The notes beneath the pieces are model-generated. The model had not been told where the DNA came from and did no database searches. It saw only the letters and a list, made by a program, of their open reading frames with translations. A stretch of DNA of 64,000 nt from Argyresthia goedartella (Eukaryota; Arthropoda; Insecta; Lepidoptera; Argyresthiidae). The stretch spans positions 7,095,501 through 7,159,500 of the forward strand of contig OX463809.1 in assembly GCA_949825045.1 (NCBI GenBank), given 5' to 3'. The position numbers and the translations under genes were made by a program. Below, piece after piece: positions 11,960-23,160 of this stretch. Position 1 is the first letter of the stretch; each line of letters begins with the position of its first letter.

Positions 11960-13800
11960 CTGGATGCGCTGGGCGCTGTCCTTGTCGAGCAGGAACTCCA
12001 TGGACTTGTGCGGGCGCGACGTGCGCTCGTCGGGCGGCGCGAGCGCCAGCAGCGAGCGCGCGTGCAGCACCGTGCGCTGCGTGTCCACGTCCGTCTCCAG
12101 CACGCCGGGCACGCCGGGCACGCACGGAGCGGGCGGCGCGCGCGGGCGCGGCGGCTTGCCGGCCACCGCAGGCCCGCCGGCCGCCCGCGCCGTCACCGCC
12201 GCCGCTTGCTCCTTCAGCGGGATGCGCACATACTGCGGCGCGGCGCCGGGCCCGGCTCCGGCCGCCGCTCCCGGCGAGCAGACCGCGTCTGTCCCCGGTC
12301 CCGCCGGCGCCCCGGGACCCCCGCGCACGGCGTTCGCGCCTGCGCCACGCGTCTTCTTCGTCCCCTCGCCCTTGCGTCCCGAGAAGCGGAAGTTCGCGAA
12401 CCGCGAAAGGAAGCCGGCGATGCGGCCTCGCGGCGGCGCGCGCGCGGCCGGCTCCTGCATGACGGCGGCGGCGAGTGAGGCGCGCGCGCGCCGCCGGCCG
12501 CCGCCGCCGCCTCCGCCGTCCCCCACCACTATCACGTCGGCGTCGTGCGCGTCGTCGCTGCCGCTCGCGCTCGCCGCGCCGCTATCGCTCGTGCTCGAGC
12601 TGGCCTCGCGCCACGATACTTTAGCGACCACCGGTGAGAACGTGACTCTCGACGTAGACGACACCGAGCGGCCCGGCGGCCCTGCGCCCGCCGCCTCCGG
12701 CACGTGCGGCAGCGAGGCGCGCAGCTCTTCCGGGGTGTCCCGCGGGGGAGTCGCGCGGGCGCGCAGCTCCGGCGTCGAGCGCGCGCGGGCGTCAGCACGC
12801 CGCGGGGGGCACGCGCGGGCGGGCGCCGGCTCGGGCTGCGGGGGCGGCGTGAGTCGCGGCGAGGGTGTGTCGGGCGCGCGGCGCCGTAGCTCCTCCAGCA
12901 CGTCGTCCCAGGCGCCCCACGAGTCGCGCAGGCGCCGCGCCGTCAGCACGGACAGCTCGCGCTCATAGTTCGCGGCGCCGGCCAGCGCGCGCCGCGCCGC
13001 CGCGTCGAGCCGCCGCGACGTCGCCTCCATCTCGAGCGCGAACGCGCGCTCCGACTCGGTGGTGGAGTCGCTGCCGGCGCTCGACTCGCGCGCGGACGGC
13101 GCCGGCTCGGGACGCACGCGCGCGCAGTCCACGACATCCCGCGCGGGCGCCGGCGGCGGCGGCGGGGGCTGCCTCGGCGGCGGCGGCGGCGGCTGGCGCG
13201 GACGGCGCGGCGCGCGGTAGTCGAGCGCGGTGAGGTCGGCCACGCTGACTGTGAGGCTGTCGCTCACCTCGAAGCTCTGACGGAAGCGCGCGCGGTGCGC
13301 GTCGGGCGCGGCGCGGCGCGGCGACGCGCAGTCGGCAGCGGCGCACAGGTGCAGCTCGGCGGGCAGCGAGGCGGCTCGCGCGCGCTCGCGCTCGGGGCTG
13401 GGCGCGCGCGCGGCGGCGAGGCAGGGCGCGGACGCCGCCGCGGCCGCCCGGCGCCGAGCTATGTCGCTGTGCCTGGCGGGCGGGCGGCGCTCGCAGTAGC
13501 CGCTGTCCTCGCTGAGGTTCTCGGCGGACAAGTGCGTGCGCTGGCTAGCGAGCCCGGCGGCGGCGGCGGCACGGCGCGCGGGCGCGGGAGACGCGGGAGC
13601 GGACTCGAGCGAGTCGGGGCTGAGGCGCGGGGAGGGAGCGGCGCACGAGCGCTCGAGCGACTCAAACTGCGCGAGGCTCGAGGAGCGCGACAGCGAGGCG
13701 CTGCTGCTCGGCGACGCAACTCGATCGCGCTCGCGCTCACGGCGCCGGCGCTTAGCTGGACACGCCCACTCACGCTCCGACTCACTGTCGCACTCCGAAC
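11960..13800 (-). CDS. Large GC-rich coding exon of an unidentified host gene
   Basis: A 1,841-bp exon, read right to left, entered by ttttatttatcccacag at 13801 and left by CAG/GTGAGC at 11960/11959. It gives 613 uninterrupted codons after two phase-1 bases. The protein is rich in Ser, Pro, Ala and Arg and mostly disordered. In order it has an acidic-basic start (SECDSESEREW, then KRRRRERER), Ser-rich tracts, SEDSGYCE, and poly-proline (13145-13195, possible SH3, WW or profilin ligand). Then come a likely helical stretch (ALEMEATSRRLD to WDDVLEELRRR), SRVTFSPVVAKVSWRE, an amphipathic basic segment (GFLSRFANFRFSGRK) and a conserved-looking end (KSMEFLLDKDSAQRIQ). The frame carries no ATG that I would choose as start, so it is an internal exon. 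CpG density is far above the flanks. I do not recognise the family. Confidence 0.8.
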
Positions 13801-14719
13801 CTGTGGGATAAATAAAAATCTTACACCCTGAACGATCCGACCGAAAGCCTGTAGACTAGTCGATGGCCGAACGGCGCTTTTCTTTGAGTCAGCGAGTCTA
13901 CAGATGTTTCGGCAGCGTAGTAAGTAGTAGGTACGCCTTCTCAATGAATTAAGATTCTGGCACAGTGAGACCTAAACAAAAGGAACGGTTCATGATCACT
14001 TGGAATCGGCCCAAAAAGACAACACGAAAAATAAAAGGTGCCAAATATAACCATTACACACTACACAGTGCATAATCCCAGACATTCGCGACAATATCTG
14101 GGGAAGCTATAATTACCACATTGCTTGGTTGGAATATCTGTAGACTCGGTATTGTAGGAAACATTTGAACTAACCTCGTCCACAATTCAGCAGGATCACG
14201 ACACACGTCTTTAGTATTTTTTATATTTCACAACAAAACAAAAGTACAAAACACTTTCATAACACAGCCCCCTTATCGACACTCTGACCCAATATTCTCA
14301 AAAAAGTACAGTCTCACGTTCATTACACACTCTAAGCATTGGTCAAGGTTTTTTTATTTAATTCGAATTTGAACTTTGCTGTGGCGGGCGCCATGAACTG
14401 ACTGACATTGACATTTCAATGTTTGTGTTCGGTGTCCAGCAAAGTCTTGGTTTGTTGAGTTTAGAGAAGTTTTCTTTCTGTTAAAAACTAAACGTCTGTT
14501 TGTTGTTGATCCAACACTCAACAAAGATGGCTGAGTAATCGTCTGCACTAGCGACACCTGAACACTACCATTGAACCATTTCCATTGAACCACTACCAAT
14601 TGGTACCACTACTCCCCACTAGATGGCAGTGGCGGTAAAATATTAAAAGCCCAAGCTTGATCTGCAGGTTGACAAAGGCAGACCTCACCTAATTAACCTT
14701 TAGAATTAGTGGAGCTTAC
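13801..14719 (-). other. Intron between the 144-bp exon and the large exon
   Basis: Bounded on the minus strand by GTAAGC at 14719 and a polypyrimidine tract plus cccacag at 13801. It holds a CTCF-like motif (14616-14629). The 14354-14599 open frame in it is not supported by splice sites. Confidence 0.55.
14616..14629 (+). promoter_or_regulatory. CTCF-like core motif
   Basis: CCACTAGATGGCAG matches the CTCF core consensus CCNNNAGRKGGC at every defined position and lies in the small intron between two exons. CTCF is a zinc-finger insulator protein present in insects. A single motif match is weak evidence of binding, and similar words can also belong to repeats. Confidence 0.35.
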
Positions 14720-14863
14720 CTGCTCCCCCTCGAACATGTATGACTGAATCAGCGTCTGAGTCAGAGATCCAGGTCGCGGCTGATGATCGTTCGGAGCGAA
14801 GGTCATCGCTCGTTTCCTCTACTATGGTCTCGAGGTACAACGCATGGGTACTGCCATTGTCTC
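14720..14863 (-). CDS. 144-bp phase-1 cassette exon of the same host gene
   Basis: On the minus strand the sequence runs ttcattgtccgtag/GAGAC at 14864/14863 to GCAG/GTAAGC at 14720/14719. Only one of the three frames is open; it begins DNGSTHALYLE, passes through EETSDDLRSERSS and ends DSDADSVIHVRGGA. The exon is 48 codons, enters with two bases and leaves with one (phase 1 at both ends). It could therefore be skipped without a frameshift, and joins in frame to the exon at 13800 and to the first exon at 43738. Acidic and serine-rich, probably disordered. Too short to identify a family. Confidence 0.65.
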
Positions 14864-17159
14864 CTACGGACAATGAAATGCCTTCATTAGAGGGACGTGA
14901 AACATATCAAGGAATGTTATAAGTAATATGAAGGTGCCCAATAAGATCAGTGCTAGGGTTGGAATAAGACTTAGTTGAAGTATCAAGTGGTACTTAGTAT
15001 CATTAGTAAATTATATATAGGATATTATGTTAGACAGCATTATCAGATCAGCAAGTATATAGGAACCTAGAAAAATATATTTTTCACTTCTCATGCTCTA
15101 AAAGTTCGTCTTTGTTGTTTGTAGGCGATATTAAGTCGGTTTTGATGCTCTGCTTTGATGAACATGATGAGCCACACGGACAGTGAAACTTGGCAGAATA
15201 AAATAGTTATTTTATTTTATTTACTTTAATTTATATCGCATCCGTGTTTTCTATCGTTAATTTATTATAAAAAAATATACGTTTTTATGACTTGTTTGTA
15301 TGAAGTGTGTACCATAGGCGAGTGACCATGTTGAAAAAAAAGAAGCTACCGTGGCGGGAGTTAGCTATTCAGTTCTCAAATTTTGCAACATTTTGTTACA
15401 TTTGGAAGTGAACAGTAAAAAGTGATTAAACTAAAACAACGGTATATTTAAATGACGACTTTTCATTTTCTCACAGTCGAAGTGAAAAGCGGCGACTCAG
15501 GCATCAAGGGGCCATTTTACCCCTTGACTAAACCATACATAAACATCTCTGGGTTAAAATGGCTTCTTTTATGCCCTTGTTGTACAATCTACTATGATTG
15601 TATTCGTATAAACACCTACGCAGCAGTTTTCTATTTTGTGCTTCCGCTACTGAACAGTAGATGTCACTGCTAGTGGTTACATTTATTTTAACTTATATTG
15701 AGACACTAATTATATTCACGGGTAGGTACAACCTTTGAGCGATGAATGGTACAACTAAATAAATAACTGCAACCCAGTGCACGCAAGTAGGGAAAGTTTG
15801 TATCGTAGGTAGAGGTGTCTTTACGTTTGTTGATGTGAACGAGAACGAAAACGAGTCGTACCTAGATGAGACAGCGGAATTTGTAAATCTTTGTTCTATT
15901 TTGTAGCGACAGCAAACTCAAGAGAAAACAGCAATTAGTAATAACATTTAAATAAACATCAACGTCGGCTTACATTCTGAAGTGAATAACTTCTTTAACC
16001 TTGATCCAAAAAGTGTATGAAGGGGACAAATCAATTGTCTACTAGATGTAAAGATGAATTATTAAATATATTAGATGTGGTACCATACGATGACAATAAT
16101 TTTACAAAATGTATGTTAAAATAGATACTTAGTAAATATTTTATTTAAAAAAAACATTCATATTTTTGTGTTTGGATTACAACATCTGAAACGGCCATCA
16201 TTGAGCATCGCGCGACGTCACACCAGTAGCAATAAATAAAACGTCGTGTGCTCGTTATAAGTAAAGTGTTTCATTCAACTTAGGTCACATCAAACTCATT
16301 GGCTATGGTCGTAGTTAGATTAATTTGTGCGCAGAGTAAGTAGGTAAGTGCAAAGAGATTCGGTCATCTGAAGATTTGTGTATGTGTGACGTCACAGCCA
16401 CATGACATGGATAAACAAGATCAAGTTGATGAACCCCTGTACAAATTCACTAGCAAAGCAACCCTCCAACCAGATCCAGTAGCTGTGGCAGAAACCGGTC
16501 TGGACCACCATATTCATCAACACATGAGTAATATGAGAGCACACCAACGAAGCTCTCAAGAGCCAAAAATAGTCATTGTGGCATCCTAATCGTCAGGTAC
16601 CAAGACCAGTTAAAAATAAAGTACTTTGACCATATTATTTTTCTTTAATAGGCTGAATTTTTAGGTAACTAAGAGTAACTTCCTGTAAAGATATTACATT
16701 ACTTTCATGCGTTAGTATTTTTTGTTGTAAACTATTGTAATAAATTCATTCGTTGATCAATCTCCTTTTTTGCAATCAGTACATTGTGCGAAACCATTCA
16801 CATCAACATAGGATATTACACCAATATACGGGGTTCCCACCCTTCTAAGAGAAGGCCAAGATTGCCAAGGTATTCAGACCCACAACACACTGTATGTAGC
16901 CAATCATAAAAACTCATTGTGCAGCCCTTACTGACATGCTGCTGATTTCGAGACAATAGGCACCCAAACTCACGTGGGGAGAGTGGGGTCTCGGGAAATA
17001 GCACTTATTTTTTCCCCCTTAAAATACAGTAAAATTGTGAGGCAATTGGCTTAAATTAAAGGAAAGTCTGTTTTTTGAATAAAATATGGCAAGAAACTAG
17101 TCTCTTATAAAAGTAATGAATAAATTGCGTTTTTTTAATAAATCCGTTATTTTTTTTCT
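14864..17159 (-). other. Intron 1, left part
   Basis: Long AT-rich intron sequence of the minus-strand gene, if the exon model is right. A 67-codon plus-strand frame at 16386-16589 is the only coherent opening and is not supported further. From about 17000 the sequence is the 3' non-coding part of the transposon remnant that follows; it resembles 22735-22890. Confidence 0.45.
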
Positions 17160-18005
17160 TTGAAGAATTTGTACACTTCATTTCCCAACAATTTCCTCTG
17201 TTACGTTCCTCTTTATTGATCTCTTTATCATTAAAATTACATTGAAATAGCAATGATAAGGAGGCTATCGAAGAATGTCATGACCATCGCTTTTTAATAA
17301 AATGGTCACTTTCATATTCCTTAGAACGTTTATTTATTTTTATTAACTCGTAAAGCTGAGGTTTTGACTCCACCCTGTTTTTTTACAGCCACTTTTGCAA
17401 ATCAGCCTTAGTGTGGTTTGAGTTAGAACATCTATTTGCGCGAATACTATGATATGGCGCTGATTATCCATCACAATAACGTGGGTTTACGCAGATTTGG
17501 CAGTAATTTTCTAAAAACAGATTTTATGAAAGTACTATTGTTTATCTCGTCGTGGTAGACTCCACTTTTTGTGCTTTATTTGCAAACGAGAAGGACATTC
17601 TTTAGGAAACCTTCTTGTCCGCCTGCATGAACAATGATCCACCTATTCCCTTTCCTAACTGGTTCCAAATCACCGTTAACTTCAGGAGCTTGCCAACATT
17701 TGCCAGTTGAGTGTGACGAGTGTATGTAGGTTTCATCTAAATAAACAGTTTTTTTCCTCACGCTCATTTTCCTTTATTTTATGTAGATAGGCTGCTCTCC
17801 ACGCCACTACGTCGTTGCGTTCGCACAGAACTTTCCTATTCGGTTTAGTTTTATAAAACTAAATCCTATTTTGTGGAGCAATAATCGAAGAGTTTCACGT
17901 TTTGCCTAGAAATTAATGTCTGCTCTAAGAATATTCAGTAATTACGGTAAGGTCGGAATTTATTTTCTTACTGAATAAAATTCATGAATCTCTCCTCTTA
18001 TAGCA
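17160..18005 (-). pseudogene. Broken DDE_3-type transposase
   Basis: Reading the minus strand in pieces across several stops and frameshifts recovers the layout of a DDE_3 superfamily transposase common in insects. Near 17990 there is a helix-turn-helix region (EIHEFYS, then RETLRLLLHKIGF). Around 17830-17780 comes an ERNDVVAWRAAYLHKI segment. Next is the block at 17767-17576 with YLDETYIHSSHSTGKCW (first catalytic Asp) and RWIIVHAGGQEGF. Then come a YHDEIN match, VIVMDN (second Asp) near 17480, and KPQLYELIKINK near 17350. Near 17275 the PPYH motif precedes the position of the last acidic residue. The gene is dead, with at least two stops and two frame changes. Family membership rests on recalled motifs. 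Confidence 0.75.
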
Positions 18006-18144
18006 CCAATGCCAAAATCATAAATTTCTAGTTTCCCTTTCTACTTTTCCTTTTCTTGGCAGGGGCAGAGATTTTATAATTAGATAATTTGCATCAGAAA
18101 TGCCCCAGACAGGTAGACAAAACCTCTATCCCTTAGGCGGAGCC

Positions 18145-18669
18145 CCAAATCCTTCAAAACGATTTTGTCCCCCAAACCCCAGTAGTCTCGAGCGCAAGTG
18201 GCACAAAGATGTAGTTACCCATGAGTGCGGCATATTTTAGTGACTTCTGTCTTGCGGGCCTTGCGGCATACTCGGCAGCTGCACCAGCGCGGGCTGCCTT
18301 CGACCTAACATGGGAGGCTGCAAAGGTGCAGATGTACGTCGCATCCCAAGGCAGGGAAAGCCTTCACTCCCAAGGTACCAGGGTCAGGCCGTCGGGGCGC
18401 TACCCATCCGACCGGCACAAACCTGGTGGCTCCAAGACACTAGGAATGTTGGCCGATATCAACGCCATACGAACGATGTCATGTATTTCGTGGTGCCGCG
18501 AAAACCTGCCAGCGCAGCGGTCCTGGTACAGTGTAGGCCATGGCGACTCAACTCATCAACCCATGCCCCACAAACGCATCGATGCGGCTGGCAGATAGTG
18601 CAACCCAAACGTAAAGCAAGCTTTTCGAATGGTATTATTGGAGCTTGGAGTCGTTCCTCTTCTCTCATT
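18145..18669 (-). pseudogene. LINE reverse-transcriptase C-terminal remnant
   Basis: On the minus strand, 18668-18459 reads ALRLGCTICQPHRCVCGAWV and [10 protein letters not shown], the cysteine/histidine-rich region seen after the reverse transcriptase domain in many invertebrate non-LTR polyproteins. Downstream in other frames I can read a match to the usual L-PW-x-G-K-x-L-x-W-D-A-T block. An Ala-rich AGAAAEYAAR helix follows, then NYIFVPLALETTGVWG near 18190-18235. Frameshifts and stops separate the pieces. The plus-strand open frames over this span are shadows of it. Confidence 0.75.
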
Positions 18670-20688
18670 TAAGAGAAAACCTTTAAAATAACTAGCCGTA
18701 CATCACTTTTGAGAGGTTTAGGCATTTTATTTGCACTTTTCACAGAACCTGATAGCGGAATGATGTTTTTGAAATGGCGGATGACAGGACGAAGGTCTCA
18801 TTTTGCCACCTGAACAGCTAACTTAATGACTCTGTAGGTAGGTACTAGGAGGTATAGATCATATCTGTCAATTCGGTATTGGACAAGGCAGTCCAATAAA
18901 TCTAGAAACGTGTCTTAAATGTTTGTGCAATAAGTTTGACAGTAACATAATTGTATAATCCCAGTACTTTCTTGTTTTAATAAACTCGGATAAAAAATAC
19001 GGATTTGCACAGCAAAAAAGGATCAGCAAAAACACTTTTTATGTTTTAAATATTTTATGTGTACTCAAGTCTATGTTTTAGTATTTTTTGTTGTTATATA
19101 ATATATATTAGTAGTTCATCATCTTGACAATCTGGTCGAACAAAATTACTGTTTTGACAGTTCATTAGAAGAATTTATTTTGACTACCAGTCCAATAGAG
19201 TATTTTTGCCGTTGTATCTCAATCTAATTATGATTTCCCACCGACAATCTCTTTACAAAGCTGTTTATTGTGTGTGCTTCTTACGACATTGAGGTAGGTA
19301 GGGGTAGGCAAGGTAGTTCATTCAAAGGAAGCCAAAGATACGCCAAGCAAGCCCTATGATCATAGTAATGTAACGTTACTCTCTGCCTACCGCTCTTCAT
19401 AACAAAAGGCGTGAGGAAATGAAACAAATCAGAGTGGCGAAGGGCTGGGGTGAACGCCCCATGACAGGTGGCGCACACGCAGCCAAGCACGACAGGATCT
19501 ACGCTTCGCAGTCATTCGCTCACTAGGAACCGCTTACAGCGCATATGAGCAGTATATTCATACATTGCAACTACGATAATTACAGATATGACTTTCTGCT
19601 ACACATAAGTCTAGAATCTTTACAGAGGAAATCTTTACCATCCATTATTTACTAGAACAGGAAGGTCTATGTCGGGCCTAGATCATAAAATTGATCGCTT
19701 TACGATGGTATCACCGTAAAGGAACGAAAAATATTTTGGGGCAAAACACTGAGGTGGCTTCAGGTGAAAACTATATAAGTCTTCGAATACTCTTAGTGCT
19801 GGCTAAACAAAACATGCCGCGCAGTGCTGATTAAAAATGCTATAAAAAAAAGTTTCATGAAATAGGTACGACCAATTCAATCATTAGTCGGCCACATAAT
19901 GTAATGGTTAATTTTATGATGTGTCAACGACATCCATACAAGTACAGTATGCTTTGCATGCATGCATGCATGATGTGATGCTTCTTAGAACTAGGGAACT
20001 TCCACATCGTGAAAATGTGTCTTGCTTGTATATCATAAATTCAGAATGTTAGATCCTACATTTCCCGCGAACATAGTTCACGGTGAGGATAAATATAGGT
20101 TTAAACTGAAAGTAATGACGCCCCAGTAACTAATTAACATTAACTAATCTTGGCTCAACGATGACGTTATGTGCTATAGGTAAACAGTATGTATATTATA
20201 CATATTATCGAATGTCAAGTCAAGTATTATGCTATCATCTTTCGGCCCATAATAGACAACACCATTCTGTTATCATCTGTTCTGCTCAAGAGGTGTCAAA
20301 CCGTTTTGAAAGAACCTCATTAATTTTGGGCTAAATCTGAAAGTGCCGGCCTTACAAAAATTATGTCAGCCTACGTCCCACAGAAACAAATGAATTTATT
20401 GACATATTTAACGAAATATAATTTTACTTTTTTGTAAAAATGTATGAACGCTGAATGACGTCCTTTCTTGCAATAGTGTAGTATAGTAGTTAAGTAGATT
20501 ATTCACCATCCGTATAGTGGTAGTGAATAGCTATAGCCAGTTACCATTGTCTATATGTATCTGTTCCAAATCTACACTACCTGATGTAATTAATGACTAA
20601 CCACTGTGTTAAACTCATAGGCCTTGACTAGATTGCTACAAACATATTGTGAAGTCGCATTCTCGTTAAGGTAATACGAAAAAAATGT
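18670..20688. other. Unannotated region
   Basis: AT-rich intronic sequence with a catg microsatellite at about 19957-19973. A GC-richer patch at 19280-19500 carries a 69-codon minus-strand frame without recognisable similarity. Confidence 0.4.
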
Positions 20689-20957
20689 TTTTTTTTTTCG
20701 AATCCATTTACTGCACCATGAAGTCATCTACAGATTAGATTTTTGGGTTAACGTTTATTGAGTAATTGAGTATTTGATTGATTTGATTGATTTTCACTAA
20801 AGGGAAACGCGATTGGTTGAAATTTTCTCGATATAATTTAATTACGAAAACACCTCTAAATTGTTTTATTTTTTCCTGTAATTCTGAAATCCTAACTAAT
20901 TTCATTATGGAACTGCGTTCAAAATGAAATTAGTTAGGATTAAAATGAAATTAGTTA
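20689..20957 (+). repeat. Dispersed repeat family B, copy 2
   Basis: It aligns with 1617-1834 up to gcgttcaaaatg near 20925. At its right end, atcctaactaatttcat-type words occur three times in both orientations (20889-20960), which makes a small inverted and direct repeat cluster absent from copy 1. Confidence 0.75.
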
Positions 20958-21481
20958 GGATAACTGGCTGAAGGCCTCTGCCACCCCGCATCGGAAAAGG
21001 CGAGACTCTATATGGGTACGTTCGTACAACCCTGTCTTATATAGTCAAAATAGCGAAGAGAGAAGATATTAGAAAGCATGAGATAGAAAAAATCAAGATG
21101 TGTAGCACCTTACAAGAATAAATAGGTTCTTCAACCACAATAGACAATGGGGGATTTTCTCATCGCGTTCGATATAAACAACATCTAATGTAGTACAGCA
21201 CGGATTCGAACCCTGAATACGGAACAAGGGGACCGTTAGTAACACTCAACAAGTCGCAAACAACCGATTTGGCCTGATACACGTGTGAATTTAAAATTTA
21301 CTCACGACATCGAAACATCTGTTTATACTTAGGTATCGGTTTCTATCGGTGAGAACCTTTAGTGGTTTTTATGTGTAATACGTTGTAACCCTACTAAAAT
21401 TTTGTAAACCTTGGTAAGACAATAAAATAAAATAAACAAATTTGTTTCTTTGTTCCTACAATAAATAAATAATAGTAGATA

Positions 21482-21602
21482 ATGTGACTGATACATAATG
21501 GAGGGCATTAAAACTCGAGAGTGGGTTTATGAAACGAACCGAAGGCGAGTTTCATAATAACATCACGCGAGAGTTTTAATGCCTAATTATGTACTGTCAC
21601 AT
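21482..21602. mobile_element. 121-bp MITE with termini like a THAP element
   Basis: The ends are long imperfect inverted repeats: ATGTGACTGATACATAATGG plus AGGGCATTAAAACTC on the left, and the inverted equivalent (GAGTTTTAATGCC to ACTGTCACAT) on the right. Matching continues inward to tatgaaac. The left end is nearly identical to 27895-27925, which precedes a THAP-domain start. I infer that this is a deletion derivative of that P-like family. No clear 8-bp target duplication was found. Confidence 0.7.
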
Positions 21603-22264
21603 ACACTAGTTTATCTACACACATATCATAAGCTCTCTTTGATGTGTTCAGGAACCGCATGTTCCACCGGCATGGTGGCGTTGATAATTGCTCTGCTCTT
21701 GTTTATCTTGTTCAGACAACTTCGCAGACAAACTAGGGGCGGCACAATTTGCCGAAAATTTATACATTATGGTCATAATATATCAATATTCAGATAAGGA
21801 ATGAGTTTTTACCAAGTAGTATAACATTATGCTGGTCGTAACGTGCGGTTTTTGGACGCAGTAAAGAGGGTTTATGATACGTGTGTAGATAGAAATAATA
21901 AATGTCCCTATCTAGGGACCAGGCCTGGGAGTAAGATTGAGCCATATTCCACCACGTTGCTGGAGTACACTACACATGGTTCGCGAATTAATTGATCAAA
22001 CGCTTACTCAATCGGTGCGTAATGATCGAGCCTGATTCTTTAGGAACCATCTCACAAGTCACAACAGAGTGCTTCCATACTTACATAATACATAGAGGCA
22101 CCAATGTGTACATTTTCATAATTCCTGACATACATTTTTGCACGATAACTAGCTGGTGCTCGGAGCCTCGTCGGCTTGCTAAGTGAGTACAAGGAACTAG
22201 GAATTATCATTTACTGAGACGAAATATACCCTAAAGCATATACTAACTAAAGTTGAGCTATTTG
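21603..22264. other. Unannotated region with one short hydrophobic frame
   Basis: The plus-strand frame ending at 21797 contains STGMVALIIALLLFILFRQL, a predicted membrane segment followed by basic residues. It overlaps the MITE end and has no recognised homologue. The rest shows nothing. Confidence 0.3.
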
Positions 22265-22400
22265 ACAGATTAGAAGTTGCATTGAACATCTGTCAACAGT
22301 AGGACAGAGGTATCTGGCCTATTGGATAATCCGGCACTGGTAAAAAAGAGGTCTATACCCAGCAGTGGGTAAATGTGGACTGATTGATTGAGGTACATAT
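22265..22400 (+). pseudogene. LINE 3'-end remnant
   Basis: The phrases gaggtctatacccagcagtg and ggtaaatgtggactgattga correspond to the last codons and stop of RTE/jockey-like LINEs in Lepidoptera (the ...VYxQQW... terminus followed by a gatgat or gattgatt tail). Only the terminal stretch is left and there are no target duplications I can fix. Confidence 0.45.
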
Positions 22401-22734
22401 ATGTACCTATTAAGTAAAAATAAGATCTTTAGCTCTAATGTATTATGTCCAAGAACTCATTCCGTTTAATATCTAGAATAGACCTGTAATTTATCTACTT
22501 ATATTAAACAAACATACCATATCGCTTGTTTACCCGTCAGACGCAGTACAAACGCGCTATGCGTGGGTATGGTAGGCATATTGGCTGGAAATGTCTGGAA
22601 TACTGATTCAATAGGTATTATATGAATTGTTGTTTGTAAGCGACGGGTGAATGTTAATAATCTAACATTCGCATAGGAATGCAAGGAAGGGTGTAGTAGA
22701 ATATTTTATAAACACTGGAGGGGGAGTTCTCCGA

Positions 22735-22890
22735 AAATATGATGTATTTTTTCCCTATAATCTGTGTAAAATTACCAGGAAATTGGTTTAAATTGAAGTA
22801 TAACTTGATTATTTACTAAAATATGGCAATATAATACTCTTAAATAAAGATAATGAAACAAATTGTGCTTTTTAAACGACGTCTCACGGT
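22735..22890 (-). repeat. Second remnant of the DDE_3 transposon 3' region
   Basis: It aligns with 17000-17140: tattttttccc, aaattggtttaaatt, actaaaatatggcaa and tttttaaa appear in the same order with many substitutions. It lacks recognisable coding parts. Confidence 0.5.
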
Positions 22891-23021
22891 CTTTGGTCAC
22901 GGGCCACAACGTCATAATCGCCCAACTTACTATTGGCGCCAAAATACATAGATTTTTTAGTGTTTGATATTAATTGCAAAATCATACGCGCAAACATCGA
23001 GGTAAGCGCGCAAACCTTTAT

Positions 23022-23160
23022 ATCTCCATAGCTACATCGATGGGATAGCCACCTGTCTCGTAGAACCGAGTACCTATTGAATATCTGGCTAAACGTGGGT
23101 GCAACTTTGCCTCCGCCTCCTCATATGGAAAAGACGTTATGTTTGGTTTGTGTACCTCCA
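23022..23160 (+). repeat. Dispersed repeat family C
   Basis: It shares tccatagct, cgatgggatagcc, ctgtc, gtgggtgcaac, tgcctc and ggaaaagacg in order with 33722-33860, and a shorter piece with 20960-21010. The 114-codon frame that overlaps its right part is not recognised. Confidence 0.55.

Noticed and set aside
11939..13831. Several long open frames on the plus strand and other minus frames of the GC-rich block
   Set aside because: They are shadows caused by few stop codons in GC-rich DNA. The chosen minus frame alone is open from acceptor to donor and joins in phase to the other exons.
16386..16589. 67-codon plus-strand frame without Met start (GTG)
   Set aside because: No clear splice sites, no recognisable domain, and antisense to the presumed intron.
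18221..18672. 125- and 120-codon plus-strand frames
   Set aside because: They lie antisense to a LINE remnant whose minus-strand motifs (CTICQPHRCVCG, VPLALETTGVWG) are recognisable.
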